Shown in pieces: positions 1-7,106 of a DNA stretch of 27,533 nt. The position numbers and the translations under genes are program-made. Position 1 is the first letter of the stretch. Every line of letters begins with the position of its first letter. This stretch comes from Candidatus Cloacimonadota bacterium (GTDB lineage Bacteria; Cloacimonadota; Cloacimonadia; Cloacimonadales; Cloacimonadaceae). The notes under the pieces were generated by a model. It did no database searches and was not told where the DNA came from. It saw nothing but the letters and a program-made list of their open reading frames with translations. The stretch lies in the NCBI GenBank assembly GCA_023228125.1, contig JALOBT010000035.1, forward strand, positions 1 through 27,533. The letters are read 5' to 3'.

Positions 1-930
1 TATCCCACACCCTCCTTAAAAGACGAAAGGTGGGGGTTTTTAACCCCCACGCCACGAAGCTACCACCTGGGGCAAGACGATTTCCTGGCCTTTGAAGGCC
101 AGGCACCCGCAGCTATATCTACAAATACACAACAGGCATGAAGTTGCAAACCCAAAAGCAATTATCCACCATGAACGGATGGCTCAATATTGCTAATAAC
201 GAGGGTATCAATCTCTTTGTATTTATCATAAAAACTGTCCCTCCCAAACCTATTATCCACCATGAACGACAAACAATTAATCTATATCCTCATATCCACC
301 ATTACGACAAATAATTACCCTATATCCCACACCCTCCTTGAATACATGACGATAACCCATATCCCACACCCTCCTTAAAAGACGAAAGGTGGGGGTTTTT
401 AACCCCCACGCCACGAAGCTACCACCTGGGGCAAGACGATTTCCTGGCCTTTGAAGGCCAGGCACCCGCAGCTATATCTACAAATATACCATAGGCATGA
501 AGTTGCAATCCCAAAAACAATTATCCACCATGAACGGATGGCTCAATATCGTTAATAACAAGGTATCAATTTTTTTGCATTTATCATAAAAACGGCTCTT
601 CCTAAAACCAATCATCCACCATGAACGACAGATAATTACCCTATATCCTCATATCCTCCATGAACGACAAATAATTTTCCTATATCCTCAATATCCACCA
701 TGAACGACAAACAATTACCCTATATCCCACACCCTCCTCGAATACACGACGATAACCTATATTCCACACCCTCCTTAAAAGACGAAAGGTGGGGGTTTTT
801 AACCCCCACGCCACGAAGCTACCACCCGGATCAAGACGATTTCCTGGCCTTTGAAGGCCAGGCACCCGCAGCTATATCTACAAACATACCACAGGCATGA
901 AGTTGCAATCCCAAAAGCAATTATCCACCT
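1..930 (+). repeat. Repeat island, forward block (three direct copies)
   Basis: Three direct copies of a unit begin near 1, 359 and 758, giving spacings of 358 and 399 bp. Each opens with a short TATCCCACACCCTCC-like lead. A first hairpin follows (GTGGGGG, T-rich loop, CCCCCAC), then about 40 bp of conserved spacer, a second hairpin (CCTGGCC-TTTGAA-GGCCAGG), and a tail ending in CAGCTATATCTAC. Between copies lie shorter direct repeats built on ATTATCCACCATGAACG. No open frame looks like a gene: the minus-strand ORFs only translate the repeat. Function is unknown; it resembles large REP or BIME-like intergenic repeats. Confidence 0.85.
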
Positions 931-2180
931 TGCATGTCGGGTTTGTGTAAGGCAGCGACGGCGAAGATCCCCAAATCGCTGCCAAAACAAGATTATCCAC
1001 GAGCTGAGAAATATAGCTGCGGGTGCCCGGCCTTCAAAGGCCGGGGAAACGTCTTGTGGCGGGTGGTAGCTCCTGGGCGTGGGGGTTAGAAACCCCCACC
1101 TTTCGTCTTTTAAGGCGGATATTAGATTGTTGTGCAATGATTAAAATCATCATTCCAGGCTGTTATTTGGTGTGTATAGCAAAGGTTCAAAGCATCTTTC
1201 CAGGCAGGGACGACGAAGATCCCCCAAATCGCTGTCAAAACAAGATTATCCCCAAAATGAGAAATATAGCTGCGTGTGCCCGGCCTTCAAAGGCCGGGGA
1301 AACGTCTTTTGGCGGGGATGGTAGCTCCTGGGCGTGGGGGTTAGAAACCCCCACCTTTCGTCTTTTAAGGAGGATATTAGATTGTTGCGCAAAGGTTCAA
1401 CCCCCCACCTTTCGTCTTTCAAGGAGGATATAAGCTTTCAATGCAAATATTTAAACCATCTTTCCAGGCTGATATTTGTTGTGTAGAGCAAAGGTTCAAA
1501 GCATCTTTCCAGGCAGGGACGACGAATATCCCCCAATCGTCGCCAAAACAAGATTATCCACGAGCTGAGAAATATAGCTGCGGGTGCCCGGCCTTCAAAG
1601 GCCGGGGAAACGTCTTGTGGCGGGTGGTAGCTTTGTGGCGTGGGGGTTAGAAACCCCCACCTTTCGTCTTTTAAGGAGGATATTAGATTGTTGTGCAAGG
1701 GTTCAACCCCCACCTTTCGTCTTTTAAGGAGGATATTAGATTGTTGTGCAAGGGTTCAACCCCCACCTTTCGTCTTTTAAGGAGGATATTAGCTTTCAAT
1801 GCAAATATATAAGCCATCAGTCCAGGCGGATATTTGGTGTGTATAGCAAAGGTTCAAAGCATCTTTCCAGGCAGGTACGACGAATATCCCCCAATCGTCG
1901 CCAAAACAAGATTATCCACGAGCTGAGAAATATAGCTGCGGGTGCCCGGCCTTAAAAGGCCGGGGAAACGTCTTGTGGCGGGTGGTAGCTTCGTGGCGTG
2001 GGGGTTAAAAACCCCCACCTTTCGTCTTTTAAGGAGGGTATTAGATTGTTGTGCAAGGGTTCAACCCCCACCTTTCGTCTTTCAAGGAGGATATTAGCTT
2101 TCAATGCAAATATATAAGCCATCAGTCCAGGCTGATATTTTGTATGTAACGCAAAGATTCGAGCCATCTTTCCAGACACC
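931..2180 (-). repeat. Repeat island, inverted block (four full copies plus partial copies)
   Basis: Four copies of the same core lie in the opposite orientation. They read GAAATATAGCTGCG, then a CCCGGCC/GGCCGGG hairpin, spacer, a GTGGGGG/CCCCCAC hairpin and CCTTTCGTCTTTTAAGG. The hairpin pairs are at about 1009-1125, 1260-1370, 1570-1680 and 1925-2035. Partial copies of the last 50 bases occur near 1395-1435, 1688-1740, 1741-1795 and 2045-2095; the two at 1688 and 1741 form a 53-bp tandem. Relative to the forward block, one base pair of the second hairpin stem is changed on both sides (T-A to C-G), so the stem is preserved. No gene is supported here. Confidence 0.8.
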
Positions 2181-2185
2181 CGCTA

Positions 2186-2675
2186 TATCACCAAATACAC
2201 CACAGGTCATAAAAGGCGGATTTATGGCTCAATATCGTTAATAACGAGGGTATCAATCTTTTTGCATTTACACTCTGCCGATCTATTACCCTATATCCCA
2301 CACCTTCCTTACATACATGACGACACCCCATATCCTACACCCTCCTTAAAAGACGAAAGGTGGGGGTTTTTAACCCCCACGCCAGAAAGCTACCACCTGG
2401 GGCAAGACGATTTCCTGGCCTTTGAAGGCTAGGCACCCGCAGCTATATCTACAAATACGCCACAGGCATGAAGTTGCAACCCCAAAACCTATTATCCACC
2501 ATTACGACAAACAATTATCCTATATCCTCAACATTCACCATTACGACAAATAATTACCCTATATCCTCATATCCACCATGAACGACAGATAATTATCCTA
2601 TATCCCACACCCTCCTCGAGTACATGACGATAACCCATATCCCACACCCTCCTTAAAAGACGAAAGGTGGGGGTT
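2186..2675 (+). repeat. Repeat island, second forward block
   Basis: One full copy of the forward unit (about 2327-2460) is followed by ATTATCCACCATTACG-type spacer repeats. The start of another copy (from about 2636) is interrupted inside its first hairpin, where it meets the inverted block. The same GTGGGGG/CCCCCAC and CCTGGCC-type stems are recognisable, although the second stem has GGCTAGG instead of GGCCAGG in this copy, which costs one pair. Confidence 0.75.
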
Positions 2676-2708
2676 AGAAACCCCCACCTTTCGTCTTTCA
2701 AGGAGGGT
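2646..2708. repeat. 63-bp near-perfect palindrome at a repeat inversion junction
   Basis: Two 30-nt arms (2646-2675 and 2679-2708) are reverse complements with one mismatch, around a 3-nt AGA centre. The left arm is the start of a forward repeat unit and the right arm is the end of an inverted one. The palindrome is therefore the head-to-head fusion of two repeat units inside the GTGGGGG hairpin. Confidence 0.9.
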
Positions 2709-3085
2709 ATTAGATTGTTGTGCAATGATTAAAACCATCATTCCAGGCTGATATTTTGTATGTAACGCAACGATTCAAGCCGCCTTTCCAGGCAGGGACG
2801 ACGAAGATCCCCTAAATCGCCGCCAAATGAAGATTATCCATGAGCTGAGAAATATAGCTGCGTGTGCCCGGCCTTCAAAGGCCGGGGAAACGTCTTTTGG
2901 CGGGGATGGTAGCTCCTGGGCGTGGGGGTTAGAACCCCCCACCTTTCGTCTTTTAAGGCGGGTATTAGATTGTTGCGCAATGATTAAAACCATCATTCCG
3001 GGCTGATATTTTGTATGTAGAGCAAAGGTTCAACCCCCACCTTTCGTCTTTCCAGGCGGGTATTAGATTGTTGCGCAAAGGTTAA
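2676..3085 (-). repeat. Repeat island, second inverted block
   Basis: One full inverted core (about 2850-2975, with CCCGGCC/GGCCGGG and GTGGGGG/CCCCCAC stems) and one partial copy (about 3020-3080) end the island. The spacer between cores repeats the CAGGCAGGGACGACGAAGATC segment seen near 1200, 1515 and 1870. The partial copy carries CCTTTCGTCTTTCCAGG instead of the usual CTTTTAAGG end. Confidence 0.75.
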
Positions 3086-3471
3086 AATCATCTTCCAAAA
3101 CAGCTTATAGATAATCGCTATTGTTTTCAGGAGGGCTGAGTTTATATTTCATGTAAAAGATAGATCTTGATACTCTGCCGAATGGTGATTATGTCCCCTT
3201 GTCATTGGAATATAATTCTCTAAACTGTGTATATCTTCAAAGCTATTTAGCCTGAAAAGCTACAAGGGAGAGAGCTGGATGAAAAAACCTCTTTTAACCT
3301 TCTAAACCCTCTCCGCTTTCTCAACCCTTAAACAAGTCAAAGAGCAAAGTGCGAAGAGAGCAATCCTTTCCAAACCACAGTGCAGATTCCATCCAGAATC
3401 TCCTCACTCAAAAGCCGCAGCCAGCCTGAATGCGACCCTCGTAAACAGAATACCCACCGAGAATCTATGAT
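3086..3471. other. Non-coding interval between repeat island and pilin-like genes
   Basis: I see no supported gene, RNA or clear terminator in these 386 bases. A 9-codon ATG frame with an upstream GGGAG (3279-3305) is too short to credit. Repeat similarity stops at about 3085. The minus-strand pilin-like gene ends at 3472, so transcription from it would run into this interval. Confidence 0.6.
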
Positions 3472-3987
3472 TCATTCGCCGGTGGTGAAATTGTCAAAAG
3501 CAAAATCACTCGCTTCAATACTACTACCAGACGTAATGTCATCAATATCACCCACCCGGGATTCGATCTTGCCCTCAGGGAAGGTAATCCTGCCATGCAC
3601 TGAAGCTCTTTTACCATTTAATGCTGTCTGGCTGATGGCTTTGATGTAAACCACTTCTTCCGTGCCCGTGGGGACCTCTATATAATAATAAGCATTATCA
3701 TTTTTCATGGGGTTATCCGTGCCCCAGCCAATATAGCTGGCGATAGCCTTTGCCAAATTGGTGTCACTCTCATTCGCCGGAGCTTCCAATTCTTTGCCCA
3801 GGCCTCCCAATGAGGTGGGCATCTTGTAATACTGCAAGACCTGAGTAAGGTACATCTGCACATCTGAGGCGGCGGCAGAGCGATTGCTGGTATAATCCTG
3901 GCGGTTGAACATATCTATGCCTACGGCCACGGCCGCTCCCACGATGATTACGCTTAGTACGATGAGGAGAATCTGTTGAGTTCCCAT
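3472..3987 (-). CDS. Small pilin-like single-pass membrane protein (paralogue 1)
   Basis: The product is 171 residues. It starts MGTQQILLIVLSVIIVGAAV, so residues 4-24 form one strongly hydrophobic helix right after a tiny polar N-terminus. A mostly polar domain follows, with a conserved YIGWGT segment near residue 90. This layout is that of a type IV pilin-like or pseudopilin-like subunit with helix first and globular domain after. However, the classical leader and the FTLIE-type motif with Glu5 are absent, so prepilin processing cannot be assumed. The start has a good Shine-Dalgarno (AAAGGAG, 7-8 nt upstream). The gene is clearly paralogous to the one at 4165-4635 (same first ~25 residues, same QVxQYYKxPTS and YIGWG motifs) and lies downstream of it on the same strand. 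A terminator separates the two, so it probably has its own promoter. Its exact role is unknown. Confidence 0.75.
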   Translation of the reverse strand: MGTQQILLIVLSVIIVGAAVAVGIDMFNRQDYTSNRSAAASDVQMYLTQVLQYYKMPTSLGGLGKELEAPANESDTNLAKAIASYIGWGTDNPMKNDNAYYYIEVPTGTEEVVYIKAISQTALNGKRASVHGRITFPEGKIESRVGDIDDITSGSSIEASDFAFDNFTTGE

Positions 3988-4094
3988 TATTGACTCCTTT
4001 TACAGTTAAGAATTTATATTATGTGCACAAGAATGAAATTGTCTGAATTGGTCAAGTCAATTTTACTTTGGCCATTAATCATTTATTTTGAGCG

Positions 4095-4124
4095 AAAAAA
4101 AGATGTGGCTGATGCCACATCTTT
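4095..4124 (-). terminator. Rho-independent terminator of the 4165-4635 gene
   Basis: Read on the minus strand, an 11-bp perfect stem (AAAGATGTGGC / GCCACATCTTT) with a 4-nt loop runs into a T-tract. It begins about 40 nt beyond the stop codon of the upstream pilin-like gene. It should stop most transcription before the second pilin-like gene. Confidence 0.85.
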
Positions 4125-4164
4125 ATAACGATTCTAGTTAAATTTCTTATAAACTTAATTAACC

Positions 4165-4635
4165 TTATTTATCGGTTACTGCTGCCGATATTTTGCCAAC
4201 TGGCAATCCAACAGTTGTAACAACTTTAGGTTTTAGTGCTCCTTTTGTCTCATTCCCTACCCCTGTGATTGTTATACAGAAAGTACTACCTGCAAGTTCA
4301 GCAGGAAGAGAAGTAAGTGTACCAACAGCTATCTTATAGGTTCCAGTATCAGTGGTGGTTGTATCTACTTCAGCACCCCAACCTATATATTCCGCAATTT
4401 TTTCCGGACTCATTAATTCCCCATCTCCAGTACCCGCGCTCCGTCCAGCGCCACCCTGTGATGTAGGTGTTTTGTAATATTGAATGACCTGAGTGGCAAA
4501 GCTTTGAGCATCAGCTGCAACTGCAGACTTGTTGGCACTATAGGCCTGGCTGTTAAACATCTGGATACCGACGGCGATAGCTGCACCGACGATGATTACG
4601 CTAAGTACGATTAAAAGAATTTGTTGTGTTCCCAT
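4165..4635 (-). CDS. Small pilin-like single-pass membrane protein (paralogue 2)
   Basis: The product is 156 residues when started at the ATG at 4635. I chose that start because AAGGAGATTAG lies directly upstream and the protein then begins MGTQQILLIVLSVIIVGAAI, exactly like its paralogue at 3472-3987. A longer frame would add 52 implausible residues. There is one hydrophobic helix at about residues 4-24, a QVIQYYKTPTSQGG motif, then YIGWGAE and a beta-rich polar C-terminal domain. It is probably a surface or filament subunit of pilin type, although the standard prepilin cleavage motif with Glu5 is missing. A near-consensus sigma-54 promoter lies about 85-100 nt upstream of the start and a strong terminator follows. 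The gene therefore looks like a single-gene transcription unit under RpoN, whose gene is also in this window. Confidence 0.78.
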   Translation of the reverse strand: MGTQQILLIVLSVIIVGAAIAVGIQMFNSQAYSANKSAVAADAQSFATQVIQYYKTPTSQGGAGRSAGTGDGELMSPEKIAEYIGWGAEVDTTTTDTGTYKIAVGTLTSLPAELAGSTFCITITGVGNETKGALKPKVVTTVGLPVGKISAAVTDK

Positions 4636-4718
4636 TCTAATCTCCTTTTTTGGGGTTATTTCTTTTTTTGGTCTGTCACTTCTATTTTTCATCCTCATTG
4701 GGATGTGACCATATAAGA

Positions 4719-4735
4719 AGCAAGAGGCGTTCCAA
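4719..4735 (-). promoter_or_regulatory. Sigma-54 (-24/-12) promoter for the pilin-like gene
   Basis: The minus strand reads TTGGAACGCCTCTTGCT. The family consensus is TTGGCACG-N4-TTGCT/A, so only one consensus position differs, and the invariant GG and GC are exactly 10 nt apart. Transcription would start roughly 12 nt past the GC, leaving a leader of about 70 nt before the ATG at 4635. Sigma-54 promoters need an activator ATPase; none is encoded in the window. Confidence 0.72.
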
Positions 4736-4799
4736 TTATTTAAACTATGCTGATCTGGGTCTTGTAGTTTTATGATAGACAGTATGTTCAAACGTGAAA

Positions 4800-4987
4800 A
4801 TTCTTTTTATCAGCCAAATCCTGGTTGTGGCAAGAAGGGGCGATTGACCCCCAGGGGATACGCATTGCTTGGGTGATTGTATCTGTAATGGGACAGGTTT
4901 ATCTGGAATAGCGTTCCGTCGATCGCCCGGAAGGGTTGTAGGGGCCTTGGGCAGAACGCCCGAAACACATTCCGGTGATTATGGTGC
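4800..4987. other. Non-coding stretch with start of dispersed hairpin repeat
   Basis: No credible gene is visible. At 4943-4978 lies GGCCTTGGGC-AGAAC-GCCCGAAACACATTCCG, a small hairpin segment. It recurs almost identically at 8379-8414, where it spans the stop codon of the glycosyltransferase gene. In both places it is followed by a TTGGG-TTTTCG-CCCAA hairpin, so the two are parts of one dispersed element. Confidence 0.6.
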
Positions 4988-5130
4988 ACAGGATTGGGTT
5001 TTCGCCCAAACAGCGCAAACATCGGAGCAGGATTGGGTTTTCGCCCAAAAAGCGCAAACATCGGAGCAGGATTGGGCTTTCGCCCCCAAAGCGCAAACAT
5101 TGGAGTAAAATTGGGTTTTCGCCCAAAACC
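4988..5130. repeat. 39-bp tandem hairpin array
   Basis: Four hairpins of type TTGGG-TTTTCG-CCCAA sit with the ATTGGG motif at 4993, 5032, 5071 and 5110, an exact 39-bp period. They are joined by AGCGCAAACATCGGAGCAGG linkers. The third copy has a changed stem side (TTGGGC / GCCCCCAA). Because 39 is a multiple of 3, several frames on both strands stay open and give 13-residue peptide repeats. These are by-products of periodicity, not evidence of a gene. Single copies of the hairpin occur again between 8.4 and 9.0 kb. Confidence 0.88.
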
Positions 5131-5205
5131 CCTACATTCCCATCATGTTCCAGGCATCCCTCCATTTTGATAAAAGCAGTACTTGGTGCTGTAGTTTATT
5201 GAATA

Positions 5206-5340
5206 GTCACACGGATGGGGCGGATTAAACGGATCAACACGGATCAGAAACTAAGAATATAAGCTCGAAAACAGAATTGTCGAAGCAACAAGTGGATTAT
5301 CTAGAGACTTTTCTGAAATAATCCGCCCCATCCATGTGAC
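5206..5340. repeat. 135-bp element with 22-bp terminal inverted repeats
   Basis: The ends (5206-5227 and 5319-5340) are 22-nt inverted repeats with a single mismatch, containing GGATGGGGCGGATTA. The interior has no gene. This is the shape of a miniature inverted-repeat element, but I find no convincing target-site duplication. A related, diverged left end lies at 27410-27451. It may instead be a non-mobile palindromic intergenic repeat. Confidence 0.65.
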
Positions 5341-5369
5341 CATTAATTTTTACGGGGGAGGCCTGCATC

Positions 5370-5468
5370 ATGTTTGACTTGACATTTATGATGCAGAAAA
5401 TAATCTTGTTTATTGATGGAATCGCTATTATGATAGTGGCGCAAACACTGAATACTGGGATGGAATGA
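5370..5468 (+). CDS. Possible small ORF, 32 residues, hydrophobic
   Basis: An ATG frame of 32 codons starts 8 nt after GGGGGAGG, a good Shine-Dalgarno match. The predicted peptide is rich in Met, Ile, Leu and Phe (MFDLTFMMQKIILFIDG at the start) and could form one membrane helix. I recognise no family. It ends 2 nt before another small frame at 5471 and both lie ahead of the flippase gene. A chance ORF is quite possible. Confidence 0.25.
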   Translation: MFDLTFMMQKIILFIDGIAIMIVAQTLNTGME

Positions 5469-5470
5469 TC

Positions 5471-5599
5471 ATGATAAAAGCAAGCTGGATGATGGCAAGC
5501 AAGAGGCCGGATTATATGAGCTACGCAGGTTATATAGACTATGCAGACTATATAGACTATACCGGCTATACAGGGAGCAGGGCTGAGCTATGCATCTGA
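5471..5599 (+). CDS. Possible small ORF, 42 residues, tyrosine repeat
   Basis: A 42-codon ATG frame starts 2 nt after the stop of the preceding micro-ORF and ends 28 nt before the flippase start. Its middle is a three-residue periodicity, Y-x-D or Y-x-G (DYMSYAGYIDYADYIDYTGY). This comes from a short DNA tandem of TATATAGACTATGCAGAC type. The Shine-Dalgarno is weak (GGA only). It may be a coding micro-gene translated by coupling or just a simple-sequence repeat. Confidence 0.2.
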   Translation: MIKASWMMASKRPDYMSYAGYIDYADYIDYTGYTGSRAELCI

Positions 5600-5627
5600 T
5601 CCCCGGCCCTGTGCAGGGGGCAAAGGC

Positions 5628-7106
5628 ATGAAAAGCATGACCCGCACTGCGGGGATGCTCTCCGGCGTGGAAAGCCTGCGTTTTGTCTTAAAATCCATCA
5701 TTGGGATCGTGCTGGCGCGCATGTTGAGTCTTCAGGATTATGGCAGTTACCGTCAGCTCTTTTTGATTTACACCAGCTTTTCCACCATCCTGCTGGTGGG
5801 GCTTCCCCAGACTATGCTCTATTTTATCCCCAAACTCAAGCTGGATCAGGAAAAAAGCCAATACATCTGCCGGATCGTGGATTTTATCTCGGTTTTGGGG
5901 ATGATCTTCGGGCTGTTGATTTTGATTTTCGGGGGAGAGATTGCGGCCCGCTTTGCCAATCCAGAGTTGAAAAAGCTCTTGCTTCTCTTTGCGGCCTATC
6001 CGGTATTTATGTTTGTAAATCAGATCTACAGTTTCATCATGCTGGGGCTGAAGCGCACCCAGAGTGCGATGCGTTTCAGCCTTCTGGCGGCAAGCTGTGA
6101 CCTCATCCTGATCCTGGGGGTGGCGGTCTTGACCCGGGATCTTACCATGATAGTGCTGGCGGTCTTGCTTTCGGCCTTTATCCAATGGGTATATGTGCGC
6201 TGGCAGCTGCGCGCTTACAGCTCTTCCTATCAATGGGATCCAGATTTTTACAAAGCTCAATTGCGCTATTCTCTGCCTTTGGGGCTGTCTTCCATCATCG
6301 GGATATTGGCGATTCAGCTTGATAAATTCGTCATATCTGGGGTCTTTACTCCGGCGCAATTTGCCGTGTTTTCGATAGGAGCGATGGAATTGCCCTTTAT
6401 CGGCATCTTGAATTACTCGGTGAATTCTGTGATCTTACCCCATCTTTCCGCCTCTGGAGAAAAATCTGAGGCACTGCGGGTGTATCGGGGATCCATCCGC
6501 AAAAATGCCCTCTTGATCTTCCCGGTGGCAGTGCTGAGCTTCATCCTGGCTACAGATGTGCTTACCCTGCTTTATGGGAGTGACTATGCTGCGGCGACGC
6601 CCTATTTCAGGGTTTATCTGGGCATTCTCCTGGTGCGCATAGCGAGCTACGGGGTCATCTTCCAAGCCTTGGGCAAGACGAAATATATTCTCTATAATGC
6701 GATCTTTACCCTGGTGGGGAATCTCATTCTCAATCTGATCCTGGTGAGAACTGCGCTGGGCATGATGGGCCCGGCGGTGGCCACAGTGATCATCACTTAT
6801 GCCAGCACGGCTCTGTATCTGTGGTGGATTCACAGGAAATTGAGCATGGATCTGAATCTGATGTTTCCCTGGCTGCAGCTTGGCAGAACTATGTTTGCGG
6901 CACTTTTGGCAGGATTGCTGGTGGCGGTGCTGCTGCCCTGGTTCGGAAGTTTCATTTTCAGAATCATAGCCGGTGGCCTGCTGTATCTGGGGGCATACCT
7001 GGGGGCGGGACATCTCACGAAGGCGATCATCCCTTATGATATCGATAATCTCAAAGCTTTTGGCCGAGAACTGAGCAATAAATGGGAGCTCTTCCGTGGC
7101 CGTTGA
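5628..7106 (+). CDS. Wzx-like polysaccharide flippase (MOP superfamily)
   Basis: The 492-residue product is almost entirely hydrophobic, with about 12-14 membrane helices separated by short basic loops. This is the usual size and shape of lipid-linked oligosaccharide flippases of the MATE-like/MOP superfamily. The N-terminus, with SLRFVLKSIIGIVLARMLS followed by QDYGSYRQLFLIY, is typical of the polysaccharide biosynthesis protein family. By family knowledge it would move undecaprenyl-linked glycan units across the inner membrane for O-antigen or exopolysaccharide assembly; the substrate cannot be told. The start ATG follows a GGGGGCAAAGG site; Met4 is an alternative start. It overlaps the next gene, a glycosyltransferase, by 11 bp, so they form an operon. 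The rest of a typical cluster (polymerase, further transferases) is absent from the window. Confidence 0.85.
   Translation: MKSMTRTAGMLSGVESLRFVLKSIIGIVLARMLSLQDYGSYRQLFLIYTSFSTILLVGLPQTMLYFIPKLKLDQEKSQYICRIVDFISVLGMIFGLLILIFGGEIAARFANPELKKLLLLFAAYPVFMFVNQIYSFIMLGLKRTQSAMRFSLLAASCDLILILGVAVLTRDLTMIVLAVLLSAFIQWVYVRWQLRAYSSSYQWDPDFYKAQLRYSLPLGLSSIIGILAIQLDKFVISGVFTPAQFAVFSIGAMELPFIGILNYSVNSVILPHLSASGEKSEALRVYRGSIRKNALLIFPVAVLSFILATDVLTLLYGSDYAAATPYFRVYLGILLVRIASYGVIFQALGKTKYILYNAIFTLVGNLILNLILVRTALGMMGPAVATVIITYASTALYLWWIHRKLSMDLNLMFPWLQLGRTMFAALLAGLLVAVLLPWFGSFIFRIIAGGLLYLGAYLGAGHLTKAIIPYDIDNLKAFGRELSNKWELFRGR

Noticed and set aside
680..2996. ORFs of 60-136 codons across the repeat island (peptides with KDERWGFLTPTP and similar)
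   Set aside because: They translate the DNA repeat itself in both strands and several frames, lack consistent ribosome binding sites and share no protein-like composition.
1..3085. CRISPR array
   Set aside because: Repeat units are long (roughly 200-400 bp or 50 bp), occur in both orientations and have no uniform unique spacers; no cas gene is present.
3279..3305. Nine-codon leader-peptide-like frame with upstream GGGAG
   Set aside because: It is too short, no gene follows on the plus strand and no attenuator hairpin is seen.
4810..5202. ORFs with 13-residue repeats across the 39-bp array
   Set aside because: The 39-bp period is a multiple of three, so open frames arise automatically; they overlap one another on both strands.
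5493..5510. TGGCAAG-N4-AGGCC as a second sigma-54 promoter before the flippase
   Set aside because: Spacing fits but the -12 element matches only at GC, and it lies within a low-complexity stretch.
5688..6359. Long minus-strand ORFs opposite the flippase and other genes
   Set aside because: They are antisense shadows with odd composition (His- and Gln-rich) opposite well-supported genes.
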